64,000 nucleotides of DNA from Bosea sp. BIWAKO-01 (GTDB lineage Bacteria; Pseudomonadota; Alphaproteobacteria; Rhizobiales; Beijerinckiaceae), in assembly GCF_001748145.1 (NCBI RefSeq), contig NZ_BCQA01000001.1, positions 6,536,501 to 6,600,500 on the forward strand, read 5' to 3'. The number at the start of each line of letters is the position of its first letter. Positions within the stretch are counted from its first letter, which is position 1. The position numbers were made by a program, and so were the translations under genes. Under the pieces are notes generated by a model, which did no database searches, was not told the DNA's origin, and was given only the letters and a program-made list of their open reading frames with translations. Positions 1 to 8,888 of the stretch are shown here, one piece after another.

Positions 1-428
1 TCAGGGCGATGGGCACGACGATCACGCATGTCGGTGCGCCGGGAGCCGGCCAGGCGGTCAAGCTCTGCAATCAGCTGATCTGCGGCATCAATATCCAGGC
101 GATCTGCGAGGCGATCGCGCTTGGCCGGGCCTCGGGCGTCGATCTCGAACAGCTCCGCAATGTCCTGCTCGGCGGCTCCGCCGCGTCCTGGATGCTCGAA
201 AAGCTCGGCCCGGCCATGATCTCCGGCGATGTCGGTGCAGGCTTCCGCATCGACCTGATGCTGAAGGACCTCAGGCTCGTCCAGGAGCAGGCCCAGGCCC
301 TATCGGTTCCCCTGCCCGGAACCGCGCTGGTCACCAGCCAGTACATCGAAGCCCGCGCCCATGGCGAAGGCGCCAATGGCAACCAGGCGCTCTTCCGCGT
401 CTATGACCGCATGACGAACAGAGACTGA
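1..428 (+). CDS. NAD-binding beta-hydroxyacid dehydrogenase, C-terminal part (5' cut by window)
   Basis: This is the C-terminal helical domain of a 3-hydroxyisobutyrate / 2-hydroxy-3-oxopropionate reductase (6-phosphogluconate dehydrogenase-like) enzyme. The substrate-binding motif GAGQAVKLCNQ is present, with the Lys and Asn that the family uses in catalysis. The reading frame is open back to the first base, and the codons before the Met at position 9 (Arg-Ala) fit the usual linker before this motif, so the true start lies upstream. Only about 140 residues of a roughly 290-residue protein are visible. It is followed after 14 bases by an ABC permease on the same strand, which suggests it opens or belongs to the sugar/amino-acid operon that ends with a ribokinase. 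The family assignment is firm; the substrate is unknown. Confidence 0.85.
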   Translation, partial: RAMGTTITHVGAPGAGQAVKLCNQLICGINIQAICEAIALGRASGVDLEQLRNVLLGGSAASWMLEKLGPAMISGDVGAGFRIDLMLKDLRLVQEQAQALSVPLPGTALVTSQYIEARAHGEGANGNQALFRVYDRMTNRD

Positions 429-442
429 GGCGGGCGGCGGGT

Positions 443-1126
443 ATGGGCCTGAACCTCGATTTTTCCGTCGTTCTGGAGCGCTGGCCCCTGTTCTGGGACG
501 GCGCGATCATGACGCTGAAGCTCGCCGCTCTCGCGATCCTGTTCGGCGCGGTCATCGGCACCTTCTGCGCGGTGGGCCGCAACAGCGGAAACCGCCTGAT
601 CGCGCGGGCCTGCACGCTCTATGTCGAGGCGATCCGCAATACGCCGTTGCTGGTCCAGATCTTCCTTGTCTATTTCGGCCTCGCCAGCGTCGGCTTCAAG
701 TTCTCGGCCTTTTCCGTCGCGGCGGCCGCACTCGCGATCAATGTCGGCGCCTATACCGCGGAAATTATGCGCGCGGGCTTCGAATCCATCCCCGTCGGTC
801 AGATCGAGGCGGCCGAGGGCCTGGCCCTGTCGCGCTTCCAGATCTACTGGCATGTCATCCTGCTGCCGGCCACCGAGAAGGTCTATCCGGCACTGACCAG
901 CCAGTTCGTGCTGCTGATGCTGGCCTCGTCCGTGACCTCGCAGATCTCGGCGGAAGAGCTGACCGCCGTCGCCAACTACATCCAGTCGGACACCTATCGC
1001 GCCTTCGAGACCTATATCCTGGTCGCGATCGCCTATGTCGTGCTCTCGCTCCTACTGAGGGCCGGTTTCTGGGCACTGGGGCTTGCACTGTTTCCGCGCC
1101 GCCGGCGCCTCGGCACGGCGTTGTGA
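443..1126 (+). CDS. Polar amino-acid-type ABC transporter permease (HisM/GlnP family)
   Basis: This 227-residue inner-membrane protein has about five hydrophobic segments. It carries the EAA loop typical of the family around [11 protein letters not shown] (residues about 127-137), which contacts the ATPase. The early segment with NTPLLVQIF is characteristic of HisM/GlnP-type permeases. It overlaps the next permease by four bases (GTGA), so the two are translationally coupled and probably form a heterodimer. The neighbouring ATPase and binding protein complete the importer. The substrate cannot be read from sequence. The downstream RpiB-like isomerase and ribokinase argue for a compound that ends in a sugar phosphate rather than a plain amino acid. 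Confidence 0.92.
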   Translation: MGLNLDFSVVLERWPLFWDGAIMTLKLAALAILFGAVIGTFCAVGRNSGNRLIARACTLYVEAIRNTPLLVQIFLVYFGLASVGFKFSAFSVAAAALAINVGAYTAEIMRAGFESIPVGQIEAAEGLALSRFQIYWHVILLPATEKVYPALTSQFVLLMLASSVTSQISAEELTAVANYIQSDTYRAFETYILVAIAYVVLSLLLRAGFWALGLALFPRRRRLGTAL

Positions 1127-1800
1127 CGGCGATGGGTGGGTCTCTCAACGCCAATCACCTGCTGTTCCTCGGCCATGGCGCGCTGTGGACGATCGGCCTG
1201 TCCACGATCGCGCTGATCGGCGGCGGTCTGCTCGGTTTCCTGATCGCGCTCGCGCGGGTGTCGCCGAGCCGCACGATCCGGCTGCTCAGCGGCGGCTATG
1301 TCCAGCTGATCCAGGGCACACCGCTGCTGGTGATCATGTTCCTGGGCTATTTCGGTCTTTCGGCGCTGGGCTTCTCGATCTCGGCGCTGATGGCGGCCAG
1401 CGCCTCGCTGACGATCTATGTCGGCGCCTATTTCGGCGAGATCTGGCGCGGCTGCATCCAGTCCGTGCCGAAGCCGCAATGGGAGGCGGCCGAGGGCCTC
1501 GGCCTGAGCCGGACGCAGCGGATGATCAAGGTCATCCTGCCGCAGGCGATGCGGATCGCGACGCCGCCGACGGTCGGCTTCATGGTGCAGATCATCAAGA
1601 ACACCTCGCTGGCCTCGGTCGTCGGCTTCGTCGAACTCGCCCGCGCCGGCCAGATCATCAACAACTCGCTGTTCGAGCCCTTCCTGATCTACGCGATCAT
1701 CGCGGTGATCTATTTCGCCCTCTGTTTCCCGATCTCGGCGCTCAGCCGTCGCCTGGAGCGACGCATGGGCAATGCTCGCACGAAACTGATGCCGGCATGA
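1123..1800 (+). CDS. Polar amino-acid-type ABC transporter permease, second subunit
   Basis: A 225-residue membrane protein of the HisQ/HisM family with the EAA loop ([11 protein letters not shown], about residues 122-132) and the conserved [11 protein letters not shown] stretch found in amino-acid ABC permeases. The start chosen is GTG overlapping the stop of the previous gene (GTGA); an in-frame ATG lies three codons later and is equally possible. Its end overlaps a possible ATG of the ATPase gene. It pairs with the upstream permease as the membrane channel of one importer. Confidence 0.92.
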   Translation: MTAMGGSLNANHLLFLGHGALWTIGLSTIALIGGGLLGFLIALARVSPSRTIRLLSGGYVQLIQGTPLLVIMFLGYFGLSALGFSISALMAASASLTIYVGAYFGEIWRGCIQSVPKPQWEAAEGLGLSRTQRMIKVILPQAMRIATPPTVGFMVQIIKNTSLASVVGFVELARAGQIINNSLFEPFLIYAIIAVIYFALCFPISALSRRLERRMGNARTKLMPA

Positions 1801-1817
1801 CCAGGCAGGAGACGCAG

Positions 1818-2555
1818 ATGACCCAGGACAGCCCGGTCGTTTCCCTGAAAGATGTTCACAAGAGCTTCGGCAGCCTCAAGGTGCTGGATGGCGTCGATTT
1901 TTCGGTGGCGCGCGGCGATGTGCTCGTCCTGATCGGCCGTTCCGGCTCCGGCAAGAGCACCGCGCTGCGCTGCATCGACCGCTTCGAGACGATCGATAGC
2001 GGCGAGATCCATGTCTGCGGCCACCGTGTCGATGCCCCCGACATCGATCTGCGCGCACTGCGCCAGGATGTCGGCATCGTCTTCCAGAGCTACAATCTCT
2101 TTCCGCATCTGACGATCGAGCAGAACATCACGCTGGCGCCGGTCTCGGTGAAGCGGATGGCCAAGGCCGAGGCACGCGAACGCGCGGCTGCGGTGCTGGC
2201 GCAGGTCGGCCTGGCGGAAAAGCTCCACGCCTATCCCGAACAGCTCTCCGGCGGCCAGCAGCAGCGCGCGGCGATCGCGCGCTCGCTCGCCATGCAGCCC
2301 AAGGTGATGCTGTTCGACGAAGTGACCTCGGCGCTCGACCCCGAACTGACCGGGGAAGTGCTGAAGGTCATTGAAGCGCTCGCTGCGGACGGCATGACCA
2401 TGGTGATGGTCACGCACGAGATGGGATTTGCCAGGGGCATCGCCGACAAGGTGGTGTTCATGCACGCCGGCAAGGTTCACGAGACGGGAACAGCCTCGAT
2501 CCTTGCCGCCCCGGCAACGCCGGAACTCGCCCAGTTCGTCGGAACGGGCTTTTAA
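1818..2555 (+). CDS. Amino-acid-type ABC transporter ATP-binding protein
   Basis: This ABC ATPase of about 245 residues has all the motifs: Walker [10 protein letters not shown], the Q-loop in [10 protein letters not shown], signature [16 protein letters not shown], Walker [16 protein letters not shown] and the switch His in MVTHEM. It belongs to the GlnQ/HisP group. The start at 1818 is chosen because AGGAG lies 7 bases upstream; an alternative ATG at 1797 overlaps the permease stop. It energises the two upstream permeases. Unlike the ATPase at 45988-46704, its Walker B region is intact. Confidence 0.95.
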   Translation: MTQDSPVVSLKDVHKSFGSLKVLDGVDFSVARGDVLVLIGRSGSGKSTALRCIDRFETIDSGEIHVCGHRVDAPDIDLRALRQDVGIVFQSYNLFPHLTIEQNITLAPVSVKRMAKAEARERAAAVLAQVGLAEKLHAYPEQLSGGQQQRAAIARSLAMQPKVMLFDEVTSALDPELTGEVLKVIEALAADGMTMVMVTHEMGFARGIADKVVFMHAGKVHETGTASILAAPATPELAQFVGTGF

Positions 2556-2582
2556 AAAATCCAAGGCAAGGGAGATCCAGGG

Positions 2583-3374
2583 ATGAAACGCAACGCAATC
2601 GCCACCATGCTGCTCGCGGCTGGGCTGGCAACGCTGTCCGGGCACGGCACTCGCGCCGATGTGCTCGACGACATCATGAAGGCGAAGAAGATCCGCATCG
2701 CGACGGATCTGGCGATCCCGCCGTCGGGCATGATCGACGGTGCGATGAAGCCGACGGGCTCGGATGTCGAAACCGCCGAACTCCTCGCCAAGGACTGGGG
2801 CCTGCAGCTCGAATTCGTGCAGACGACCGGCGCGACCCGTATTCCCAATGTGCAGACCAACAAGGCCGACATCATCATCTCGACGCTGTCGGTCACGCCG
2901 GAACGCGCCAAGGTGATCGACTTCTCGAAGCCCTATGCCGCCCTGCAATCGGTGGTCGGCTGCCTGAAGTCCGATCAGGTCAAGAGCTGGGACGATCTCA
3001 AGGGCAAGACGATCGGCGTCTCGCGCGGCACCACGCAGGACACCACGCTCACCAACATGAAGGAGCGCGACCTCAAGCTCGCGCGCTTTGACGACGATGC
3101 GACCATGGTCACGGCAGCGATCTCCGGGCAGGCCGACTGCATCGCGACCTCAGCGACGATCGTCAGCCAGATCGGCGTCAAGGCGCCGGCCCGCGTCTTC
3201 GAGCCGAAGGTCTCGATCACCAATTTCGACCTCGCCATCGGCGTGAAGAAGGGTGAGCCGAAGCTGCTCGAAAAGCTCGATGCCTGGGTTCAGGAGAACC
3301 TCAAGAACGGCAAGCTCAACGCCATCTACAAGAAGTTCCACGGCACCGAACTGCCCGAGAATATGCGGGGCTGA
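2583..3374 (+). CDS. Periplasmic solute-binding protein of the amino-acid ABC importer
   Basis: A 263-residue protein with an N-terminal signal peptide (KR-rich start, hydrophobic core, probable cleavage after GTRA) and a SBP_bac_3 fold. The typical opening IRIATDLAIPPSG and the segment DIIISTLSVTPERAKVIDFSKPY are clear family hallmarks. It lies 27 bases downstream of the ATPase and supplies ligand to that importer. A stem-loop follows the gene before the isomerase, which often lets the binding protein be made in excess over the following enzymes. Confidence 0.93.
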   Translation: MKRNAIATMLLAAGLATLSGHGTRADVLDDIMKAKKIRIATDLAIPPSGMIDGAMKPTGSDVETAELLAKDWGLQLEFVQTTGATRIPNVQTNKADIIISTLSVTPERAKVIDFSKPYAALQSVVGCLKSDQVKSWDDLKGKTIGVSRGTTQDTTLTNMKERDLKLARFDDDATMVTAAISGQADCIATSATIVSQIGVKAPARVFEPKVSITNFDLAIGVKKGEPKLLEKLDAWVQENLKNGKLNAIYKKFHGTELPENMRG

Positions 3375-3384
3375 CGTCAGACAG

Positions 3385-3413
3385 GCCGGCGGTGCGCGCT
3401 TGCGGCCGCCGGC
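3385..3413 (+). promoter_or_regulatory. Stem-loop between binding-protein gene and rpiB-like gene
   Basis: Perfect 8-bp arms, GCCGGCGG at 3385-3392 and CCGCCGGC at 3406-3413, enclose a 13-base loop. There is no T-run, so it is more likely an mRNA-stabilising or attenuating hairpin than a full terminator. Its position just after a solute-binding-protein gene inside an operon is typical of such elements. Confidence 0.5.
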
Positions 3414-3440
3414 TCCCACTTCGAAACAAGGATACTCTCC

Positions 3441-3887
3441 ATGCGCCTCGTCATTGGCTCGGACCACGCCGGCTGGTCTCTCAAAAAGCACGTCATCGAC
3501 CATATCAGGACGCTCGGGCACGATGTGCTCGATGTCGGCTCCTTCGATGACCAGCCGGTCGATTTCCCCGATATCGCACGCGAGGTGGCGCGAAAGGTCA
3601 CGTCCGGCGAGGCCGAGCGCGGCATCATGGTCTGCGGCACCGGCGTCGGCGCCTCGATCGCGGCCAACAAGATGAAGGGCATCCGCGCCGCCGTCTGCCA
3701 TGATGTTCACTCGGCCCATCAGAGCGTCGAGCATGACGACGTCAACGTCATGTGCATCGGCGCGAAGATCATCGGGCCGTGGCTGGCGAGCGACCTCATC
3801 GACGCCTATCTGGCGGCAGAGTTCTCCACCGACGAGGATTTCCGCCGCCGCGTCGACAAGCTGCACGCGATGGACGCGGAAGGCTGA
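3441..3887 (+). CDS. RpiB/LacAB-family sugar-phosphate isomerase
   Basis: A 148-residue protein matching the full length of the RpiB family. It has the N-terminal SDHAGW motif, the catalytic CGTGVG loop (Cys about residue 69) and the HDVHSAHQSVEHDDVNV segment that replaces the usual phosphate-binding stretch of RpiB. The family interconverts aldose and ketose phosphates in the cytoplasm. The variant active-site segment reminds me of tetrose-phosphate isomerase paralogues (EryH/EryI type), so ribose 5-phosphate may not be the substrate. AAGGA lies 8 bases before the ATG. The neighbouring kinase and dehydrogenase suggest a dedicated sugar or sugar-acid pathway. Confidence 0.88.
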   Translation: MRLVIGSDHAGWSLKKHVIDHIRTLGHDVLDVGSFDDQPVDFPDIAREVARKVTSGEAERGIMVCGTGVGASIAANKMKGIRAAVCHDVHSAHQSVEHDDVNVMCIGAKIIGPWLASDLIDAYLAAEFSTDEDFRRRVDKLHAMDAEG

Positions 3888-3899
3888 GCGAGCCCGCCG

Positions 3900-4802
3900 A
3901 TGATCCTGGTCTTTGGCTCCATCAACGTGGATCTGGTGGCAAGGGTCGCCACCATAGCGGGGCCGGGCATGACGGTGCTCGCCCGCTCCCATGAGCAGCA
4001 TTTCGGCGGCAAGGGCGCCAATCAGGCGGTGGCTGCGGCGCGCCTCTCGGCGCCGGGGACCGTGGCCATGGCGGCTTGCGTCGGCGCCGACGCCTTCGGG
4101 CGGGATTCGATCGAAAACCTCGCTCGCAACGGCGTATCGACGGAGCTGGTCCGTGTCTGCGATACGCCGACCGGCTGCGCCTTCATCTCGGTCGATGCAC
4201 AGGCGGAAAATGCGATCACCGTCGCGAGCGGCGCCAATGGCGCGTTGTCCGCAGGCGATGTGCCGGACACCATGCTCGGGAGCGCAACCGTTCTCGTGCT
4301 GCAAATGGAAGTGCCCTTCCCGGACTCGCTCGAGATGGCGCGCCGCACCCGCAAGGCCGGTGGCCGCGTCATCTGGAACTGCGCCCCGGTTCCTCCCGGG
4401 ATGACACGCGACAAGGCCACGGCGCTGCTGGAGGCGAGCGATAGTCTCGTCGTGAACGAGCATGAAGCCAGGGACATCGCCAAGATCGTGGGCCTCGCCG
4501 CCGAGGACATCGCGCAGCTCGCGACGCGCTCGGCCACAACCTGCATCGTCACCGCAGGTGCACGCGGCGCCTTCGCCTATACGGCCGATGGACAGGTCTT
4601 TGAAGCACCTGCGCCCGCCATCGTGCCAGTCGACACCACGGGCGCGGGCGACACCTTCGTCGGGGCGATTGCGGTTGCCCAGCACGAAGGCCACCGCCTC
4701 TCCGATGCCCTTCGTTTCGGCTGCAAGGCCGCCGCGCTCTCCTGCCTCTCGGCCGGCGCGCAAGGCGGAATGCCCGTGCGCGACGCTGTCGCTCTGGTCT
4801 GA
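3900..4802 (+). CDS. PfkB-family carbohydrate kinase (ribokinase-like)
   Basis: A 300-residue cytoplasmic sugar kinase. The N-terminal substrate motif GGKGANQAVAAARL is typical of ribokinase, and the C-terminal DTTGAGDTFVGA motif carries the catalytic Asp and anion hole. It starts 12 bases after the isomerase and closes the operon. Kinase plus RpiB-type isomerase plus hydroxyacid dehydrogenase is consistent with phosphorylation and isomerisation of an imported pentose, tetrose or sugar acid. Ribokinase itself is possible, but a true ribose operon would usually have an Rbs-type rather than an amino-acid-type transporter. Confidence 0.88.
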   Translation: MILVFGSINVDLVARVATIAGPGMTVLARSHEQHFGGKGANQAVAAARLSAPGTVAMAACVGADAFGRDSIENLARNGVSTELVRVCDTPTGCAFISVDAQAENAITVASGANGALSAGDVPDTMLGSATVLVLQMEVPFPDSLEMARRTRKAGGRVIWNCAPVPPGMTRDKATALLEASDSLVVNEHEARDIAKIVGLAAEDIAQLATRSATTCIVTAGARGAFAYTADGQVFEAPAPAIVPVDTTGAGDTFVGAIAVAQHEGHRLSDALRFGCKAAALSCLSAGAQGGMPVRDAVALV

Positions 4803-4838
4803 CAAGACCCGGAGACCTCGCGAGGTAGAGGCGAGAGG

Positions 4839-4857
4839 CGGAGCCAATGGCTCCGCT
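4839..4857. terminator. Bidirectional terminator hairpin between convergent operons
   Basis: GCGGAGCC (4839-4846) and GGCTCCGC (4850-4857) form a perfect 8-bp stem with a 3-base loop, placed between the ends of the convergent kinase (+) and ABC ATPase (-) genes. The T-run is weak (TT only). Confidence 0.6.
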
Positions 4858-4865
4858 TCGTCGGG

Positions 4866-5936
4866 TCAGGCCGACGCGCGGTCGGCGAAGATCCACACGC
4901 TCTCGGGCGGGAACTCGCACCAGGCAGACCCGGGAGCGATGGGGTGCGGCCCGAAGGCGCGCAGATGCGCCCCGCCCAGCGACATCCGGTATTCCCAGTG
5001 CTGCCCGAGATAGATGCTGGCTTCGATCTCGACCGGAACGCGGTTCTGGCCGGGGCCATCGACGACCCGCACCTTGTCGACGCGGACGACCGCGACCGCG
5101 GCATGAGCGGTCACCCCGTCCTGCGCGGAGCCGGCCAGATGCCAGCCTGCGCCATGAATGGACGTCACCCCGCCGGGCCCGGTCCGCGCCTCGCCATGAA
5201 GCAGGTTGTTCGCGCCGAGGAACTCCGCGACATAGCGGTTGCGCGGGTTCTCATAGATATCGATCGGCGTTCCCTCCTGAAGGATGGCGCCGTCCTTGAG
5301 CAGGATCACCCTGTCGGACATCGCCAGCGCCTCGCTCTGGTCATGCGTCACGATGACGGCACAGAGCTGGAGGTCGAGGATCAGCTTGCGGATGAAATAG
5401 CGGGCCTCGTCACGCAGCTTCGCATCGAGATTGGACAGGGGCTCGTCGAGCAGAATCGCGCGCGGCTCGTAGACCAGCGCCCGGCAGATCGCGACGCGCT
5501 GCTGCTGTCCACCCGACAGCTGGAACGGATAGCGCTCGCCCAGATGTCCGAGCCCGAGCCGCCCGAGCATGTCGGCGACACGCCGGCCGATATCTGCCGC
5601 CGCAACGCCGCGAAGCTTCAGGCCGAAGGCGACATTCTCCGCCACCGTGCGATGCGGCCAAAGCGCATAGGACTGGAAGACGAGCCCGATATCGCGCTGC
5701 TCCGGCGGCAGGCTGAAGCGGCGCTCGACATCGAGGACAGGTTTTCCCCCGATGGTGATGCGCCCTTTCGACGGGTGTTCGAGCCCCGCGATCGACCGCA
5801 GCAGCGTGGTCTTGCCGCTGCCGGAGGCGCCCAGCAAGGCGACGATCTCGCCGCGACGCCCCTCGAAGGTCGCGCCCTTGAGAACCGGGGTCGCCCCGAG
5901 ACTCAATTCGATGTTCTCGACGCGCAGATCCGTCAT
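4866..5936 (-). CDS. Iron/phosphonate/spermidine-type ABC transporter ATP-binding protein
   Basis: A 356-residue ATPase of the FbpC/PotA class with Walker A GASGSGKTT, Q-loop VFQSYALWPHR, signature [15 protein letters not shown], Walker B AILLDEPLSNLDAKLR and VTHDQSEA. About 110 C-terminal residues form a TOBE-like regulatory domain. Its start overlaps the stop of the permease gene by four bases, showing translational coupling. It is the last gene of the operon 11011-4866. The transported solute is unknown; the enzymes at the head of the operon are not iron-related, so a small organic acid or phosphonate-like ligand is likelier than iron. Confidence 0.93.
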   Translation of the reverse strand: MTDLRVENIELSLGATPVLKGATFEGRRGEIVALLGASGSGKTTLLRSIAGLEHPSKGRITIGGKPVLDVERRFSLPPEQRDIGLVFQSYALWPHRTVAENVAFGLKLRGVAAADIGRRVADMLGRLGLGHLGERYPFQLSGGQQQRVAICRALVYEPRAILLDEPLSNLDAKLRDEARYFIRKLILDLQLCAVIVTHDQSEALAMSDRVILLKDGAILQEGTPIDIYENPRNRYVAEFLGANNLLHGEARTGPGGVTSIHGAGWHLAGSAQDGVTAHAAVAVVRVDKVRVVDGPGQNRVPVEIEASIYLGQHWEYRMSLGGAHLRAFGPHPIAPGSAWCEFPPESVWIFADRASA

Positions 5937-7615
5937 TTGGCATAGGCTCCGAAGCGGAAGGCCACCGCCAGGCCAAGGGCCGTGAAGGTGACGCTGATCA
6001 GGGACAGGGCGGCGATCGTGGCGAGATCGCCGCTGGCCAGAAGGGAGACGATCAGCGACCCGATCACCTCGGTTCCGCTGGTCATGAGATAGACGCCCGT
6101 CGCGTATTCACGCAGGAAGATGATCATGATCATCGCCCAGGCGCCGAAGAGGCCGGGACGGACGATCGGGATCACCACCTCGGTCCAGGTGCGCCGCAGG
6201 TTCGCCCCGCTGGTGCGGGCCGCTTCCTCGAGCTCGGGCGAGACCTGGAGCAGCGTGCTCTGGATCAGGCGCAGGCCATAGGACAGGCCGACCACGACAT
6301 AAGCGACGAGCAGGCTCACCAGCGTCGCGCGCAGTGGCGACAGAAATGGCACGAACAGGAACAGCCAGAAGAATGCGAGGCCGATGACGAGCCCAGGCAG
6401 GGCCCGTGGCAGGAGGACCATGTAGTCGAGCGCCACCGCGGCAAAGCTCGTGTTCCGATGTCCGGCCAATGCCACGACGAGATAGACCGCAACCGCGATC
6501 GCACCGCCGACAACCGCGATCAGCCCGGTGTTGACGAGGCCGCGCGACAGGCTGGAGATCCGGAACAGCTGCTGGAAATTCGCCAGCGTCAGGTGCTCCA
6601 GCAGATCCACGCCCTGCCCCCAGGAGTCGACGAAGGCGCGAACGGCAATCCCGCTGATGGGCAGGACAACCGAGATCAGCAGCCACAGCCCGATCAGGGA
6701 GAGAGCGACGATCTGGCCGGCGCGCCCGAGCTTGATCCGCGTCGGCCGGCCGCCCTTGCCACCGACCGTGGCATAGCGGCGCGAGCGGTCGAGGAGGCGG
6801 CGCTGGACCGCGACAAGCGGCAAGGTGACGATCAGCAGCAGCACAGCGACCGCCGCCATCAGATGATAGGAGGGCACGCCGAGCAGCGTCGTGAGCTTGT
6901 AGAGATAGGTCGTCAGGACCAGGACGCCGCTGGGATCGGCGAGGACGAGCGGCAGGCCGAAGCTCTCGAAGGCAAGCAGGAAGTTCAAAGCCGCGCTGTA
7001 GACCAGCGCAGGCAGGACCAGCGGCAGCGTCACCTCCAGCGCGATCCGCGGCAGGCCGGCGCCCATCGTGCGCGCCGCCTCCTCCAGATCGGCCGGAAGG
7101 TTCCGCATCGCCGATGAGACATAGAGATAGACATAAGGCACATGGCTCAGGCCGCCGATGACGATGAGCGAAGGCAGCCCGTAGATATTCCAGGGCACGA
7201 AGCCCAGGACATCCTGCACCGCGAGCGAGACGAAGCCCGAGGGCCCGACCGACACGGTGTAGCCGAAGCCGAGGACCAGGGCCGACAGGAACATCGGCAC
7301 CAGCACGACGGGCTCGATCCAGGCACGCCCCTTGATGTCGGTGCGCGTCAGCAGGAAGGCGAGCGCCGCCCCGAGCGGCACCGCAATGACGACGAGGCCG
7401 ACAGCGAAGGCGAGCGTCGTCCACAGCGCCCGATAGAAATCCGGGTCGGCGAAGACATAGGCATAGGACGAGAAGCTGAATCCCGCAGTCGCGTAGAAGA
7501 ACGGACCGTCGAGAACGCTCTGGTAGATGATGAGCCCGACAGGGGCGAGAACCAGCAATCCGAGCAGGCCGATCGTGATCCCGCGAAAACCCAAGGCATC
7601 GCCCCTGGCACGCAT
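5933..7615 (-). CDS. Fused double-domain ABC permease (FbpB/PhnU-V style)
   Basis: A 560-residue inner-membrane protein with two consecutive permease domains, about 12 hydrophobic segments in all. Each half has an EAA-type loop (DLEEAARTMGAGLPR near residue 185 and ELEEAARTSGANLRR near residue 460). Single-chain double permeases are typical of Fe3+ and 2-aminoethylphosphonate importers. The start at 7615 (MRARGDAL) is chosen because the 48 residues upstream in frame are Arg/Ser-rich and unlike a permease N-terminus. It lies 37 bases after the binding-protein gene and overlaps the ATPase start. Confidence 0.92.
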   Translation of the reverse strand: MRARGDALGFRGITIGLLGLLVLAPVGLIIYQSVLDGPFFYATAGFSFSSYAYVFADPDFYRALWTTLAFAVGLVVIAVPLGAALAFLLTRTDIKGRAWIEPVVLVPMFLSALVLGFGYTVSVGPSGFVSLAVQDVLGFVPWNIYGLPSLIVIGGLSHVPYVYLYVSSAMRNLPADLEEAARTMGAGLPRIALEVTLPLVLPALVYSAALNFLLAFESFGLPLVLADPSGVLVLTTYLYKLTTLLGVPSYHLMAAVAVLLLIVTLPLVAVQRRLLDRSRRYATVGGKGGRPTRIKLGRAGQIVALSLIGLWLLISVVLPISGIAVRAFVDSWGQGVDLLEHLTLANFQQLFRISSLSRGLVNTGLIAVVGGAIAVAVYLVVALAGHRNTSFAAVALDYMVLLPRALPGLVIGLAFFWLFLFVPFLSPLRATLVSLLVAYVVVGLSYGLRLIQSTLLQVSPELEEAARTSGANLRRTWTEVVIPIVRPGLFGAWAMIMIIFLREYATGVYLMTSGTEVIGSLIVSLLASGDLATIAALSLISVTFTALGLAVAFRFGAYAK

Positions 7616-7652
7616 GAAGTAGTCCTTATCTGCCTTGGCGTGATGGCGCCGC

Positions 7653-8756
7653 TCAGCGGCGCATCGCCTGCTTCCAGCGGGTGAAGAAATCCGCGCGCTT
7701 GGTCTTATCGAGATTCTCGAGCAGCGCCGCATCGAGCGCGATCGGCTGCAGCTTGCCATTCGCGAGCTCGTTCAGGCTCTTGAAATTGGGCACGCCCTCG
7801 ACATCGCTGCGGACAGAGGGAAGTCCGGATTCACCCATCACCTTCTGCCCCTCCTGGGAGAGCATGAAGTCGATCAGGAGCCTGGCCGCATTGGGATGCG
7901 GCGCGTTCTTGGCGATCAGCGCCGCACGCGAGACAGCGCTCGTGCGCTCGTCGGAATAGATGATGCCCAGCGTCGGATTGGCCTTCACCCATTCGGTCGC
8001 GTAGGCGCCATTGACGTAGAAGGCGATGATCTCCTCTCCGGAAACCACCTTCTCGCGCATCTGGCCGGAATTGGAGTAGATCTTGCCGCCGGCCTCGCCA
8101 AAGGCGGACATCAAGCTCCAGAAGCCGGGATTGTGGCGCATGTCGTCCTGCATGGCGACATAGCCCTGCCCCGACTTCTCCGGGTCCCAGCTTGCGACCT
8201 TGCCCCGGAAGACCTCCTTGTTTTCCTTCATGAGCCGCGTCAGGTCGGCCAGGTTCTTCGGCACCATCGCTGCCGGCACGAGCTTCTTGTTGTAGAGGAT
8301 CACGCCCGGCTCGATCGACGTCAGATAGGCGGCGTCCTTGTACTTCGCGAAACCGGGCAGGTTCTGAGCCTCGGGCGACGCATAGCTTTCCGCCAAGCCA
8401 TCCTCGACGAGCCGCACCTGGAGATCGAGGCCGACCGACCAGACCACGTCGCCGCCGACCTGCCTTGCCGCGAACTCGCTGACCACGCGGTTGTAGATCG
8501 CCGTGTTCGAGAGGTCGTTATAGTCGATCGTGACGCCCGGATATTTCTTCTGGAACGCACTGATCAGCGCGTTGGCCTGCCCGGAATCGGTCGGCGAGTA
8601 GACGACGACCTTCCCCTCCTTCTTCGCCGCCGCCACCATGTCCGCATAGGCGGCCGGATAGGTCGTCGACGCCGATTGAGCCAGCGCCCCTGTTGCCGCG
8701 AAAGCAGCCAGGGCCACCGCGGCACAGGTCGTCTTCAAAAAGCCGGGCATCTCCAT
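7653..8756 (-). CDS. Extracellular solute-binding protein (Fe3+/organophosphonate type)
   Basis: A 367-residue periplasmic binding protein with a clear signal peptide (cleavage after ALAQ) and the FbpA/SBP_bac family opening VVVYSPTDSGQANAL, where the first beta strand lines the ligand cleft. A second in-frame Met two codons later (8750) is an equal start. I do not see the paired Tyr motif of classical FbpA, which fits a ligand other than ferric iron. It is third in the operon, after the SAF-domain dehydrogenase and racemase-like genes, and precedes its cognate permease. Confidence 0.9.
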   Translation of the reverse strand: MEMPGFLKTTCAAVALAAFAATGALAQSASTTYPAAYADMVAAAKKEGKVVVYSPTDSGQANALISAFQKKYPGVTIDYNDLSNTAIYNRVVSEFAARQVGGDVVWSVGLDLQVRLVEDGLAESYASPEAQNLPGFAKYKDAAYLTSIEPGVILYNKKLVPAAMVPKNLADLTRLMKENKEVFRGKVASWDPEKSGQGYVAMQDDMRHNPGFWSLMSAFGEAGGKIYSNSGQMREKVVSGEEIIAFYVNGAYATEWVKANPTLGIIYSDERTSAVSRAALIAKNAPHPNAARLLIDFMLSQEGQKVMGESGLPSVRSDVEGVPNFKSLNELANGKLQPIALDAALLENLDKTKRADFFTRWKQAMRR

Positions 8757-8888
8757 CTCCTCCTTGGTCGGGAGCCCTCGTTGATCGGAGCCCCATGATT
8801 GATCTGCGGGATATCAGGTCTTGGTCTCGGGGTAGCGCTGCTTGGATTCGGTCTTCATCGGAATGAGGCTTGGATGCCCGAAACGGCA

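Noticed and set aside
1710..2948. Minus-strand frame of 412 codons across the ABC ATPase and binding-protein genes
   Set aside because: Antisense shadow of two genes with complete motifs; it spans their intergenic region without a ribosome binding site.
3150..4847. Long minus-strand frame (565 codons) over the isomerase and kinase genes
   Set aside because: It is antisense to two clear enzyme genes; its translation is His/Arg/Asp-rich without any family motif, as expected from high-GC antisense frames.
4866..8756. Ferric iron importer FbpABC
   Set aside because: The architecture fits, but the binding protein shows no clear paired Tyr iron motif and the operon starts with organic-acid-type enzymes, so iron was not assigned.
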